Below are positions 16,635 through 25,460 of a stretch of DNA of 64,000 bases, piece after piece; the first letter of the stretch is position 1; each line of letters begins with the position of its first letter. Position numbers and translations under genes: made by a program. The stretch is from positions 7,732 through 71,731 of the forward strand of contig DATMAU010000013.1 of the NCBI GenBank assembly GCA_035559775.1. Direction: 5' to 3'. The notes beneath the pieces were generated by a model that searched no databases, was not told the DNA's origin, and worked only from the letters and a program-made list of their open reading frames with translations. The stretch comes from AG1 sp035559775 (GTDB taxonomy: Archaea; Thermoproteota; Thermoprotei_A; Sulfolobales; AG1).

Positions 16635-17306
16635 TCAGGATATAACAGAGCTTTCAAGCCTCACCACAGCGTGGGCAGCATCTTCTGTGGCGTCAGCTAT
16701 ATCATCGACTGTCCTTATGAGTTGTATTGCGTGGAATATCTCTATAGGTTTTAGACCCCCACCCTCATAGATCTTGTTAAGAACCTGGTTTTTCACCTCA
16801 TCTATCTTATCCTCGATCACATCTATCTCAGCTCTCAACCTCAGAGTTTCGTCTCTATCTCTAAAAGCCTTTGTATATAGCTCCCGCAGTTTCTTCAAAC
16901 CCGATTTTGCAAGGCTCATCATTACCCCTATATCGGAGTAGATCTGTCCTAAAACCTGGTTCTGTGTGAGGCCGTTGCGATAAGCTCTAGACATCTCCAT
17001 CCCGATAAAGTATATGTGATCCATTATATCGTCTGTCTTATCGACCAGGTATTGGAGCTCTGAGACTATCACGGGGGGCATGGATCCCTTGATTATCTTT
17101 ACGAACAGGTCTTCTGCGAGCTCGTCAGCCTCCCTCTCCATTAGAAGCACCTCGTTAGCTCTCTCAACAGCCTCGCCAGGATCTTTGCAACGCCCGATAA
17201 CCATCTCGTATGTCATGTCAAGGGCTTTGAGAGATATGTCGAGGTGCTTAACAAGGGTATCGAACATATCCCTTTCAGGAGTCTTTGGAGATATCTTGTC
17301 AAACAC
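16635..17306 (-). CDS. DUF47 family PhoU-like protein
   Basis: A 223-residue all-helical protein starting at GTG 17306. It has the PhoU-like repeats with acidic helix signatures: EREADELAEDLFVKI near residue 76, then KTDDIMDHIYFIGM, and EDKIDEVKNQVLNKI and DDIADATEDAAHAV in the second half. DUF47 proteins bind metal clusters and are usually encoded beside PiT phosphate transporters, which they are thought to regulate; no transporter is adjacent here. A TATA box, ATTTATATATAAAATC, lies near 17345-17360. It converges on rtcB with 15 bases between stops. Confidence 0.85.
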   Translation of the reverse strand: MFDKISPKTPERDMFDTLVKHLDISLKALDMTYEMVIGRCKDPGEAVERANEVLLMEREADELAEDLFVKIIKGSMPPVIVSELQYLVDKTDDIMDHIYFIGMEMSRAYRNGLTQNQVLGQIYSDIGVMMSLAKSGLKKLRELYTKAFRDRDETLRLRAEIDVIEDKIDEVKNQVLNKIYEGGGLKPIEIFHAIQLIRTVDDIADATEDAAHAVVRLESSVIS

Positions 17307-17474
17307 TCTCTTCAGAGCACCAACCCCTCTATCATTGCTAAGAAAGATTTTATATATAAATACTATTAATCGTTATACCCTGTTATTATGTATTAACCTT
17401 AGCTTTGGTTCCAAGCTATGGGCTCCAAACCTCCATGATCCTCCCATCTATGGTGGTGTAGATGGTTAATGGGA

Positions 17475-18062
17475 TCAGCTAGCATATATATCTGTGTGAT
17501 ATTCAATGGTATAGTTGTTCGATCCGACCAGAAGTTCTATGAGTTCTTCTGATAATAGTGGTTTGCCATCTATTAAGGGGTAGGCGTAGGGGAGGTGGAT
17601 CTCGTGTTCCACAGGGCCTAGTTTCCTCTTTATTGTAACACCCACGGTGAATGGTATGTCTTTGAGCCTTTTGCCCCTGATGATCTGTAGGGCTATATAG
17701 ACGCTCCCATCTATCGAGAACTGGTGTTTCCCTATATTTCTTTTAACAGCCTGGGGGAACCTGTCTGAGAGGAGCTTCTTAGTTCTTCCTAGGGGTGGGT
17801 GTGAGCCCAGGATCCCGCCTACCACGATCCCATCGCATCCCTGGAGATCCTCTGGCTTGAGCTCCTCTTCAGCCTGGGGGTCTAGTATTATGAGCCTTGA
17901 GGGATCCGCGATCTCGTGGAGCCTTTTTGCCGTGCTAGGAATGCCCGGTATCTCGATCCCTGTTACTAAGAGAAGATCCCCCGCGATCCTATAGCTATTC
18001 CTATACTCAGCTAATAACCATCTCCCCAACTCTTCCTCGAGGTGCTCCACATAGATCTTCAT
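17475..18062 (-). CDS. SPOUT-fold methyltransferase, DUF431 (Sfm1-like)
   Basis: A 195-residue protein opening MKIYVEHLEEELGRWLLAEY, the (V/I)EH-EE---W---EY signature of the COG2428/DUF431 family. The C-terminal half has VVGGILGSHPPLGRT, the SAM-binding trefoil-knot loop of SPOUT enzymes, then FPQAVKRNIGKHQFSIDG. The yeast homologue Sfm1 methylates an arginine of ribosomal protein S3; the archaeal substrate is not known to me. It starts 3 bases after the pcn stop, so the two are cotranscribed. The link with PCNA is probably shared expression in growth rather than shared function. Confidence 0.7.
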   Translation of the reverse strand: MKIYVEHLEEELGRWLLAEYRNSYRIAGDLLLVTGIEIPGIPSTAKRLHEIADPSRLIILDPQAEEELKPEDLQGCDGIVVGGILGSHPPLGRTKKLLSDRFPQAVKRNIGKHQFSIDGSVYIALQIIRGKRLKDIPFTVGVTIKRKLGPVEHEIHLPYAYPLIDGKPLLSEELIELLVGSNNYTIEYHTDIYAS

Positions 18063-18065
18063 GCG

Positions 18066-18830
18066 CTACACAGCCTGGGGCGCTAGGTAGAAGGTAGCCG
18101 TGCCCCCCATAACGAGGGGGAATACTAGTCTGAGTGGGGAGTCGTTGGAAAAGCTTACCTGTAGCTGTGATGCTAGTTTGGCGAGGGATAGGATTTTCTC
18201 TATATAGCTGATCTCGTAGGAGCAACTTGAGGGCTTATTGACCCTTAGATCTATCAGAGCCCCTGAGGATCTTGTAAGCCTTGCAAGACCCTTCTTGGTA
18301 GAGGCCTCCATGATCTCGAGGGCCTCTTCGTTCTCCGCCCTGAGAAGGGCGTAGGATCCTATTGACGCTATATCCTTGATCGCTAGTTTGAAGGGATCTA
18401 TACCTATTATAGCATCAACATCGTATTGGACATCTATGCTTGGTATATCGCTTGGAAGCTCTATGCTTCTAAACTTAAACCTCCTCGTAGGAAGACCCTC
18501 TACAACTACTTCTACGAACTCGCCATCGCTTGCCAAGACATATCTCTCATTCTTCTTAACCTCCTCTAGTGTTAGTTCTAGGTTCTGCATAGATAGCCCT
18601 AGAGAGAGCTCCTTATCAACCCTAAGCTCTAGAAAGGCGCTCGAGGGTATCTCGAGTGTGAGCATCGATACCTTGGCAGGATCTAGTGCTGTGAGGCGAA
18701 AACCATTGCTATCTATAGTGACCAAAACCTCGTCCACAAGCCCTTTGAGGGAATCCACAATAGCCTTGGGAACCTTGACATCGCTGAAGACGAGAGAGAT
18801 CTTAGGCTCTATCGATACGAAGGATGACAT
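18066..18830 (-). CDS. pcn: DNA polymerase sliding clamp (PCNA)
   Basis: A 254-residue PCNA. It has the duplicated clamp fold: SLKGLVDEVLVTIDSNGFRL then the ALDPAKVSMLTLEIPS strand in domain 1, an interdomain connector near FKFRSIELPSDIPS, and the C-terminal PLVMGGTATFYLAPQAV where partner PIP boxes normally dock. It forms the ring that tethers polymerase, ligase and FEN1 to DNA. Many crenarchaea have several PCNA paralogues forming heterotrimers; only one is in this window. A GGTGGTGAG ribosome site sits directly before the ATG. Confidence 0.95.
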   Translation of the reverse strand: MSSFVSIEPKISLVFSDVKVPKAIVDSLKGLVDEVLVTIDSNGFRLTALDPAKVSMLTLEIPSSAFLELRVDKELSLGLSMQNLELTLEEVKKNERYVLASDGEFVEVVVEGLPTRRFKFRSIELPSDIPSIDVQYDVDAIIGIDPFKLAIKDIASIGSYALLRAENEEALEIMEASTKKGLARLTRSSGALIDLRVNKPSSCSYEISYIEKILSLAKLASQLQVSFSNDSPLRLVFPLVMGGTATFYLAPQAV

Positions 18831-18868
18831 GGCTCACCACCAGAGAAAATACAGGGCGATTAATAAAT
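18831..18868 (-). promoter_or_regulatory. pcn promoter and ribosome site
   Basis: On the minus strand ATTTATTAAT (18868-18859) lies about 33 bases before the pcn ATG, followed by GGTGGTGAG directly upstream of the start. Only about 160 bases separate pcn from the divergent his operon. Confidence 0.5.
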
Positions 18869-18992
18869 GCGGAGCGGAATGCTTATAAGCATCCATAGCC
18901 TTTTCTACAAGGCGTCGGGGATGTGTATTCACACCTAGATCTTTGATGGGGAGAAGCCCAGGGATAGAGTTTAGAGAGAAGACCATCGAGAG

Positions 18993-19029
18993 AATATACA
19001 GACCATCCGGGGTGGTTTGTTATTGCATG
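18993..19029 (+). promoter_or_regulatory. his operon promoter and start region
   Basis: AATATAC at 18993-18999 is the best TATA box before hisG and predicts transcription from about 19020-19025. GGTGGT lies at 19011-19016. Downstream are ATT at 19022, in the hisG frame, and ATG at 19027, one frame away from it. The region thus has the usual signals but no usual in-frame start codon. Confidence 0.45.
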
Positions 19030-20029
19030 CCTCGTTAAACTCGCCATACCCAAGGGCTCTCTCGAGAAAGCTGTCTACGACTTCCTCGAGAGGGCTGGAT
19101 ACACACTAATAGGCAGAGAGAGAAGCTATAGGCCTATAATAGCCAGTGATCCCTATATATGTGTCAAGATCCTGAGGCCCCAGGAGATCCCTATATATGT
19201 TTACGAAGGGCTATACGACATAGGGATCACTGGGATCGACTGGGTTCTGGAGCAAGGTGTTGAGGATAAGGTTAAGCTTCTCCTAGAGCTGGGGATAGGG
19301 AGGGTTAAGCTCGTCCTCGCAGTACCAAGGGGTTCTGGGTATAGGAGTGCTGAGGATCTTGTTAGGAGGTTTGCTGAGGAAAAAAGGATCTTGAGGATCT
19401 CTACAGAGTATCTCAACACGGCTTCTAGGTTTATCTCTACTAGGGAGAGTTATAGGAAATACTATGGATCATCAAGGCCTCTCGTAATAACGCCTTGGAG
19501 CAGGTGGGGCGACAATACTATGGTGCAGGTGATACTATCCTTCGGAGCCACCGAGGCGAAGCCCCCTGAGGAGGCTGATGCTATCATAGATGTCTCAGAA
19601 ACCGGGACTACGTTGGAGAGCAACGGGTTAGAAGCGATCGACATGGTTCTAGAATCACAGGCTGTGCTGATAGCAAGCCCAGGATCTCTAAGCGATCCTG
19701 TTAAGAGGGAGAAGATCTCCGATATCGTTGCTATAATGAGGGGAGTCATAGATGCTAGGTCTAGATACCATATATTCATTAATGTTAAGAAGAAAAACCT
19801 AGAAGAGCTCCTCAAAAGCCTCCCAGCACTCAAGAGCCCCACAATAAGCCCTCTAGCAGATCCTGAGTGGGTTGCGATAAACACTGTGGTTGGTAAAGAC
19901 GACCTCATAAGGATCATGCCCATACTGAGGAGACTCGCACAAGGACTAGTTGTATACGAGCCAAGGCTCGTGATACCGCTCGACGATATAGGCGTGGGTG
20001 GCGGTTTTGAGGGTGTTAAGAATAGCTAG
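19022..20029 (+). CDS. hisG: ATP phosphoribosyltransferase
   Basis: HisG catalyses the first step of histidine synthesis, joining ATP and PRPP. The frame reads VKLAIPKGSLEKAVYDFLER, then VYEGLYDIGITGIDWVLE and ISTEYLNTASRF, and later the PRPP loop EADAIIDVSETGTTLESNGL, ending at 20029; the C-terminal 80 residues are the regulatory domain of the long form. There is no ATG, GTG or TTG in frame between the preceding stop (18965) and codon 124 (19391). I give ATT at 19022 as a provisional start because it lies at the predicted transcription start, 5 bases after GGTGGT. The alternative is ATG 19027 plus one surplus base. It heads the operon. Confidence 0.85.
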   Translation: MACLVKLAIPKGSLEKAVYDFLERAGYTLIGRERSYRPIIASDPYICVKILRPQEIPIYVYEGLYDIGITGIDWVLEQGVEDKVKLLLELGIGRVKLVLAVPRGSGYRSAEDLVRRFAEEKRILRISTEYLNTASRFISTRESYRKYYGSSRPLVITPWSRWGDNTMVQVILSFGATEAKPPEEADAIIDVSETGTTLESNGLEAIDMVLESQAVLIASPGSLSDPVKREKISDIVAIMRGVIDARSRYHIFINVKKKNLEELLKSLPALKSPTISPLADPEWVAINTVVGKDDLIRIMPILRRLAQGLVVYEPRLVIPLDDIGVGGGFEGVKNS

Positions 20030-21278
20030 CGATGCTGATGTTGAGAGAATAGCTAGGATCATTAGATCGGGGTTCAGTGTAGAGGATGTTGAGGAGAATG
20101 TGAGGAGGATCGTTAGTGATGTTAGGCAGAGGGGAGATGAGGCTGTTATAGAGTATGCTGAGAAGCTAGATGGTGTGAGGCTATCGAGAAAAGATCTATA
20201 TATCGATAGGAGGGATCTTGAGGCAAGCGTTGAGAAGGTTGATAGGAGCTTGATAAGATCCCTCGAAGAGCTCTCGAGAAGAATAAGGATCGCTGAGCAG
20301 CCCCTGGTAAGCATTATCAAGGAGCGGTGGCTCGTTAATACAGGCAACGGTATATCAATAGAGATCTTCTTTAAACCAGTGAGCAGGGTGGCATGCTATG
20401 TTCCAGGAGGCGTTGTGCCATATATATCTACAGCCATTATGTGTGGAACAACAGCTAGAGAAGCCGGTGTTGGGAGGCTCGTAGCATTCCTCCCACCAAG
20501 AGCTCTCAACAATGCCATGATGGCCGCCCTAGCGATCGCTGGTTTTGACGGCGTATACAGGGTTGGCGGGCCCTATGGTGTTGCTGCACTAGCATATGGT
20601 ACCGAGAGTATCGAGAGGGTTGATAAGATAGCAGGTCCTGGGGGTATCTATGTTACGATGGCTAAGCATGTTGTTTCAAAAGACGTTGGGATCGATATGC
20701 TTGCCGGCCCGACAGAGCTCCTAGTATATATCGATAAGAAGGGCTCTGAGGATGAGATAGCTTGGCATCTAGCAGCGCAGGCTGAGCATGGGGACTCGGT
20801 TCTCCTAATAGCAGTCACAATCAGCGATAATATTGCGGAGAATCTTTCGAGATCTATTGCGAAACTTTCACGAGAAACAGGATCTATGGTTTTCGAGAGA
20901 GTCTCCAGGCTCTTAAGCATAGTTGTTGCTAATAACCCTATACTGGCAGCCCGCTTTATAGACCTAATAGCCCCCGAGCATGTGGAGATCTGTAGCGAGG
21001 ATGGGGGTATCGTGGAGATGGTCAGGAACTACGGTGTATTGATAAGTGGGTGCGTATCAACAGCTGTGAATGACTATTACTCTGGGGCTAACCATATTCT
21101 CCCCACCATGTCGTGGGCTAGGTGGAGAGGCGGTCTCTCTGTTCTGGACTTCGTTGCTCTTAGGAGAGCTGTGAGGTTCCACGGATCTCTAGGAGATCTT
21201 AGGGAGATAGCTATGGCTATAAGCCCTATAGCTCTTTCAGAGGGGTTCGAGATCCACCTCAGATCTATTTCCAGGTGA
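19998..21278 (+). CDS. hisD: Histidinol dehydrogenase
   Basis: A 426-residue enzyme for the last two steps of histidine synthesis, oxidising histidinol to histidine with NAD+ and zinc. Visible family segments are VACYVPGGVVPYISTAIMCG, the RVDKIAGPGG-Y--MAK region, GIDMLAGPTELLVY, HLAAQAEHGDSVLLIA with the zinc-ligand Q and H, APEHVEI with a catalytic Glu, and GANHILPTMSWAR. The GTG at 19998 overlaps hisG by 32 bases; TTG 20007 or GTG 20013 are shorter options. Length is normal. Dense overlap with neighbours indicates a single his transcript. Confidence 0.95.
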   Translation: MAVLRVLRIASDADVERIARIIRSGFSVEDVEENVRRIVSDVRQRGDEAVIEYAEKLDGVRLSRKDLYIDRRDLEASVEKVDRSLIRSLEELSRRIRIAEQPLVSIIKERWLVNTGNGISIEIFFKPVSRVACYVPGGVVPYISTAIMCGTTAREAGVGRLVAFLPPRALNNAMMAALAIAGFDGVYRVGGPYGVAALAYGTESIERVDKIAGPGGIYVTMAKHVVSKDVGIDMLAGPTELLVYIDKKGSEDEIAWHLAAQAEHGDSVLLIAVTISDNIAENLSRSIAKLSRETGSMVFERVSRLLSIVVANNPILAARFIDLIAPEHVEICSEDGGIVEMVRNYGVLISGCVSTAVNDYYSGANHILPTMSWARWRGGLSVLDFVALRRAVRFHGSLGDLREIAMAISPIALSEGFEIHLRSISR

Positions 21279-21288
21279 GTAGGTGTTG

Positions 21289-22350
21289 ATGGAGAGGCTC
21301 AGATCCTTTGTGAGAAGCAACATCCCAGTCTACGAGGCTAGTGATGGCTGCACATATCCCCTAGATAAGAATGAGAATCTCTTAATACCTAGGGAGCTTG
21401 TTGAGGGGATAATAGCTAGGGCTGCCTCTAAAACCGATCCGAGGCTCTATCCACAGGGCGAGGAGGCGGAGCTGGCAGGAATGCTGGCTGAGATGCTGTC
21501 TGTTGAGAGGGATATGGTGAACATAACCAATGGGGCTGACGAGGCGATAGATCTCCTGCTAGCACTGGCAGGGGTTCTGGTTAAAGAGCCCAGGGTGCTT
21601 GTGCTCAAACCCAGCTTCCCCATGTATGCCTTGAGATCCCTTGTTAGAGGATATAGAGTGGACTACATACCCCTAAGAGAAGGGGACTTCGGGCTTGATA
21701 TAGATGTTGCTGTTGATAAGGCTTCGAGATCCGATCTAGTGTTTCTCTGCAGCCCCAACAACCCAACAGGCAATCTCGTTGATAAGAGATTGATAAGGGC
21801 TGTTGCTGAGAGCACTAAGGGTTTAGTGGTTGTTGATCAAGCCTATATAGAGTTCTCAGACGATAAGCAGGAGGATCTTATTAATAGCTATGAGAATCTA
21901 CTAGTGATCAGGACATTCTCCAAGGCATATGGTCTCGCAGGCCTTAGGCTCGGCTATATAGTTGCTGGGAGCGATGTATCCAGGGCTATAAGGATCCTCA
22001 AGCTCCCCTTCCAGATAAACAAGTTCTCCTTACTCGTTGGGGTAGAGATTCTCAGGGCTAGGGAGGAGATCCTTAGATATGTTGAGGAAGTTAAGAGGCT
22101 CAGGAGGGTTCTTGTCTCTAGGCTTAGGGGTATTGATTATCTAGAGCCCTACGATACACAGACGAACTTCGTGTTGGTGAGACCAAGCCTAGATATAGAT
22201 CTGATAGATAGGACGCTTAGATCGAGGGGTATGTGTGTCAGGCTATATAGGGGGCTCTTCAGAGAGGGTGATCAATATATCAGGATCTCTGTCCCTAGGG
22301 GGGAGGTAATAGACCTGTTGATCAATGCTCTGGAGGATGTGGGATCATGA
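21289..22350 (+). CDS. hisC: Histidinol-phosphate aminotransferase
   Basis: A class I/II PLP aminotransferase of 353 residues. It has the HisC opening YPLDKNENLLIP, NITNGADEAIDLLLALAG, FLCSPNNPTGN, the VVDQAYIEF strand with the PLP-pyridine aspartate, and RTFSKAYGLAGLRLGY with the Schiff-base lysine. It converts imidazole-acetol phosphate to histidinol phosphate. I start at ATG 21289; GTG 21283 is two codons longer. It begins 10 bases after hisD and its stop overlaps the hisB ATG by 4 bases. Confidence 0.93.
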   Translation: MERLRSFVRSNIPVYEASDGCTYPLDKNENLLIPRELVEGIIARAASKTDPRLYPQGEEAELAGMLAEMLSVERDMVNITNGADEAIDLLLALAGVLVKEPRVLVLKPSFPMYALRSLVRGYRVDYIPLREGDFGLDIDVAVDKASRSDLVFLCSPNNPTGNLVDKRLIRAVAESTKGLVVVDQAYIEFSDDKQEDLINSYENLLVIRTFSKAYGLAGLRLGYIVAGSDVSRAIRILKLPFQINKFSLLVGVEILRAREEILRYVEEVKRLRRVLVSRLRGIDYLEPYDTQTNFVLVRPSLDIDLIDRTLRSRGMCVRLYRGLFREGDQYIRISVPRGEVIDLLINALEDVGS

Positions 22351-22913
22351 GGGTAGGGAGATCCTATAGAGAGACCAGGGAGGTCAAGATCTCGGTCGAG
22401 GTTGATCTAGATACTCCTGGCTATAGCGTGAAGACCCCTTATAGGTTTCTCACCCACATGCTAGAGACCATGGCCCACCATGGAGGAATAGGGGTTAGGG
22501 TGGAGGCTACAGGGGATCTTGAGCACCACGTTATAGAGGATGTGGGGATAGCCCTTGGAGACGCTATCTCGAAGGCTTTGGGCGATAGGGTTGGGATAAG
22601 GAGGTTTGGGTATGCATTGATCCCTATGGATGACGCTCTAGTAGCTGTTGCAATAGATCTTGTTAGGAGAGCCTATAGCAGGATAAGCCTAGACCTAGGG
22701 GGATCCAGGATAGAGGATGTTGATGGACGCAACATAGAGCATCTCCTCAGGAGCATGAGCTCCTCGGGGGTTTTCACACTCCACGCTCTCAAGATCTATG
22801 GAGAAGACCCCCACCATATTGCTGAAGCATGCTTCAAAGCCCTGGGAATGTCTCTCAAACAAGCATCAGAGCTAACAGGAGGAGGGGTTATCAGCTCTAA
22901 GGGTGTTGCATAG
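22347..22913 (+). CDS. hisB: Imidazoleglycerol-phosphate dehydratase
   Basis: A 188-residue dehydratase that makes imidazole-acetol phosphate. The duplicated manganese-binding motifs are clear: HMLETMAHHGG and HHVIEDVGIALGDA in the first half, IEHLLRSMSSSG and DPHHIAEACFKALG in the second. It is the monofunctional form without a fused phosphatase. ATGA overlap with hisC and one-base overlap with hisH show tight coupling. Confidence 0.95.
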   Translation: MRVGRSYRETREVKISVEVDLDTPGYSVKTPYRFLTHMLETMAHHGGIGVRVEATGDLEHHVIEDVGIALGDAISKALGDRVGIRRFGYALIPMDDALVAVAIDLVRRAYSRISLDLGGSRIEDVDGRNIEHLLRSMSSSGVFTLHALKIYGEDPHHIAEACFKALGMSLKQASELTGGGVISSKGVA

Positions 22914-23518
22914 TGAGGATCGCTATAGTTGATAATGGTATAGGTAATCTGGGTAATCTTGCCAACTATGTGGAGAAGCATTTAGGAACAAAACCCCTAA
23001 TCACAAGCGATTCTAGGGATATGGTTGCAGCGGATCTATTGATCCTCCCTGGTGTTGGGAACTTCTCAGCACTGATCAGAAGGATCGAGGGTCTGAGGGA
23101 AGCTATAGAGAGCCTTATTGCTAGAGGAGGCTATGTACTTGGGATATGCCTGGGGATGCAGATCCTCTTTGAGGAGAGTGAAGAGGGGTCTGGGAAGGGG
23201 TTAGGGGTGCTTCGAGGCAGGGTTGTGAGGATCCCTGGAGAGACAGGGCTGAGGATCCCTAGGATCGGTTGGGCCCCGCTTAGGATTAAGAATCCCCTAG
23301 AGCCGTGGATACGGCTCGAAGATCTCGACTTCTACTATGCACATTCATACTATGCTAGATCTACCGATAGCGTTGTTGGCGTCTCATACTATAGCTCCCT
23401 CGAGATCCCCTCTCTAGTTGTTAAAGGCGGTATAGTTGCTACTCAGTTCCATCCCGAGAGATCTGGGGTTTCGGGGAGGGTTTTCGCTGAAGCGCTTCTA
23501 AGCTATATGAGGGGATGA
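22913..23518 (+). CDS. hisH: Imidazole glycerol phosphate synthase, glutaminase subunit
   Basis: A 201-residue class I glutamine amidotransferase. The nucleophile elbow is GICLGMQILFEES, and the His-Glu of the triad are in TQFHPERSG. It passes ammonia to HisF to form IGP and AICAR. The GTG start shares one base with the hisB stop, and hisA follows after a single base. The partner HisF is two genes downstream. Confidence 0.95.
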   Translation: MRIAIVDNGIGNLGNLANYVEKHLGTKPLITSDSRDMVAADLLILPGVGNFSALIRRIEGLREAIESLIARGGYVLGICLGMQILFEESEEGSGKGLGVLRGRVVRIPGETGLRIPRIGWAPLRIKNPLEPWIRLEDLDFYYAHSYYARSTDSVVGVSYYSSLEIPSLVVKGGIVATQFHPERSGVSGRVFAEALLSYMRG

Positions 23519-23519
23519 T

Positions 23520-24239
23520 ATGGAGATCCACGTCTCCCTCGATATCTATAGAGGCTCTGTTGTGAGAATGCTTAGAGGAGATCCAGGCAGTGTTAAGGTG
23601 TATTCGAGGGATCCTCTGGCAAAGGGTCTCGAGATCCTTGATAAAGGTGTTAAGAGGATCCATGTGGTTGATTTGGAAGCAGCTATAGAGGGGAAGGCTA
23701 TTGGAGGACACGTTCTCTCACTGGTAAAGGCTCTTAAAGATGCTGGGGGGTTTGTAACCGTAGGTGGGGGTATAAGGGGGGTCGAGGATCTAGATGCAGC
23801 CATAGATGCTGGGGCTGATAGGGTTGTTGTGGGGACTGCTATATATAAGGGTATAATAGATCCTTTTGAAGCCCTCGAGAGAGGGCATGATAGGGTTGTG
23901 TTAGCAGCCGATGCTAGGGGAGGGCTTGTTGTTCACAGTGGCTGGAGAGTCTCTTCCAGTTTCACTCTAAACGAGATCCTTGAGAGGTTCTCCTCCATAG
24001 GTTTTAAACTCTTCCTCGTAACCAATACCGAGAGGGATGGTAGCCTTAGCGGTCTAGACCCTGCCTTTGTATCATCGATACATCCGAGGTATAGAGGAGT
24101 CGTGATATACTCGGGCGGGGTTTCGGGTACAAGTGATCTTGGGATCCTTGCTAGGGAGGGTTTCAGGGGCACCGTTATTGGGAAGGCTTTTTACGAAGGG
24201 CTTATAGATCCAAGGGATCTTGTGGCTCTCGAGGAATGA
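23520..24239 (+). CDS. hisA: ProFAR isomerase
   Basis: A 239-residue (beta-alpha)8 barrel isomerising ProFAR to PRFAR. It opens MEIHVSLDIYRGSVVRM with a base-catalytic aspartate, and has VTVGGGIR near residue 80, LAADARGG in the middle with the second aspartate position, and YSGGVSG and GTVIGKAFYEG phosphate-binding loops. The usual DL-dG-vvrl pattern is slightly changed (SLDIYRGSVVRM) but recognisable. It lies next to hisF, the paralogous half-barrel duplication. Confidence 0.93.
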   Translation: MEIHVSLDIYRGSVVRMLRGDPGSVKVYSRDPLAKGLEILDKGVKRIHVVDLEAAIEGKAIGGHVLSLVKALKDAGGFVTVGGGIRGVEDLDAAIDAGADRVVVGTAIYKGIIDPFEALERGHDRVVLAADARGGLVVHSGWRVSSSFTLNEILERFSSIGFKLFLVTNTERDGSLSGLDPAFVSSIHPRYRGVVIYSGGVSGTSDLGILAREGFRGTVIGKAFYEGLIDPRDLVALEE

Positions 24240-24243
24240 GACC

Positions 24244-24999
24244 ATGGTTTATATAAGGGTTATCCCCTGCCTCGATATGGACAGGGGTGTTGTTGTTAAG
24301 GGTAAGAGTTTCAAGGAGCTGCAGAGTGTGGGAGATCCTGTCGAGCTTGCTAGGAGATACGAGGCTGAGGGTGCTGATGAGATAGCGGTTCTCGATATAA
24401 GCGCCTCTCCCGAGGATAGGGAGTTCTCGATAGATGTTCTCAGGAGGATCTCGAAGGAGATCTCGATCCCGATATTAGCTGGAGGGGGTGTTAGAAGCCT
24501 TGGGGATGCTGAGAAGCTTTTCAGGGCTGGTGCTGATAAGGTTAGCATTAACACGCATGCTGTTAGGAATCCGGGGCTTATAACGGAGATCTCTAGGATC
24601 TATGGATCACAGTCAACGGTCATAGCTATAGATGCTAAACGATCTAGGGATGGCTATAGGGTCTTTATAAGCGGGGGCAGGGTAGAGACAACCCTCGACC
24701 CAGTAGCCTGGGCTTCGAAGGCTGTGGAGCTTGGTGCTGGTGAGGTCTTGTTAACATCTATAGATGCTGATGGTAATAGATCTGGGTATGATTTGGAGCT
24801 CATATCGCTAGTCTCAAGAGCAGTCAATATACCGATAATAGCGAGCGGGGGCGCGGGCTCTCCAGAAGATATGGCTAGGGCTGTGGATGCTGGTGCCTCA
24901 GCTGTTCTGGCAGCCTCGATATTCCACTACGGGATCTACAGGGTATACGAGGTTAAGGAGCGCCTCTCAAAGCTCGGGGTGAGGGTAAGGATCCCTTGA
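24244..24999 (+). CDS. hisF: Imidazole glycerol phosphate synthase, cyclase subunit
   Basis: A 251-residue (beta-alpha)8 barrel. The catalytic aspartates are in IPCLDMDRGVVVKG (residue 11 region) and AIDAKRSRDGYRV (about residue 130). The phosphate loops are LAGGGVRS and IASGGAGSPEDM. It cyclises PRFAR with ammonia from HisH. The ATG at 24244 is 4 bases after the hisA stop; an upstream in-frame ATG (24220) inside hisA is less likely. Its last codons overlap the hisI start. Confidence 0.95.
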   Translation: MVYIRVIPCLDMDRGVVVKGKSFKELQSVGDPVELARRYEAEGADEIAVLDISASPEDREFSIDVLRRISKEISIPILAGGGVRSLGDAEKLFRAGADKVSINTHAVRNPGLITEISRIYGSQSTVIAIDAKRSRDGYRVFISGGRVETTLDPVAWASKAVELGAGEVLLTSIDADGNRSGYDLELISLVSRAVNIPIIASGGAGSPEDMARAVDAGASAVLAASIFHYGIYRVYEVKERLSKLGVRVRIP

Positions 25000-25388
25000 T
25001 ACGTGATGAGAGATTGAAGAGAAAGGTACTGAGCATGCTTGACTTCGACAAAGGGGGAGGATTGTTACCAGTGGTTGTCCAGGATATAGAGAGTAGGGAG
25101 GTGTTGATGCTAGCCTATGCTAATAGAGAGGCTGTTGAGAAGACCATAGAGACTGGCTACGCGCACTTCTGGAGCAGATCTAGGGGGAGGCTCTGGATGA
25201 AGGGCGAAACCTCGGGGAATGTGATGAGGGTTGAGGAGATCCTTGTTGACTGTGATGGCGACTCAATAGTATATTTGGCAAGGCCCTCAGGGCCGGCGTG
25301 TCATACGGGTAATAGGTCTTGTTTCTTCAGATCTGTAAAGCTCGGCGAGTTCAGATCCGTATCGCTTGATGAGGAACCCCAGCCCTGA
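24996..25388 (+). CDS. hisI: Phosphoribosyl-AMP cyclohydrolase
   Basis: A 130-residue HisI with FDKGGGLLPVVVQD, WSRSRGRLWMKGETSGN and the zinc/magnesium site DCDGD followed by GPACHTGNRSCF. It opens the adenine ring of PR-AMP. The gene is HisI only: there is no fused or adjacent HisE pyrophosphohydrolase, which must be encoded elsewhere. The TTG at 24996 overlaps the hisF stop (TTGA). It is the last his gene of the operon. Confidence 0.95.
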   Translation: MIRDERLKRKVLSMLDFDKGGGLLPVVVQDIESREVLMLAYANREAVEKTIETGYAHFWSRSRGRLWMKGETSGNVMRVEEILVDCDGDSIVYLARPSGPACHTGNRSCFFRSVKLGEFRSVSLDEEPQP

Positions 25389-25460
25389 TCATCTAACAGC
25401 TATAAGCTATCTATAGATGTTTATTAAACCTGACTATTAGCAACACCACTGGTGATCCTC

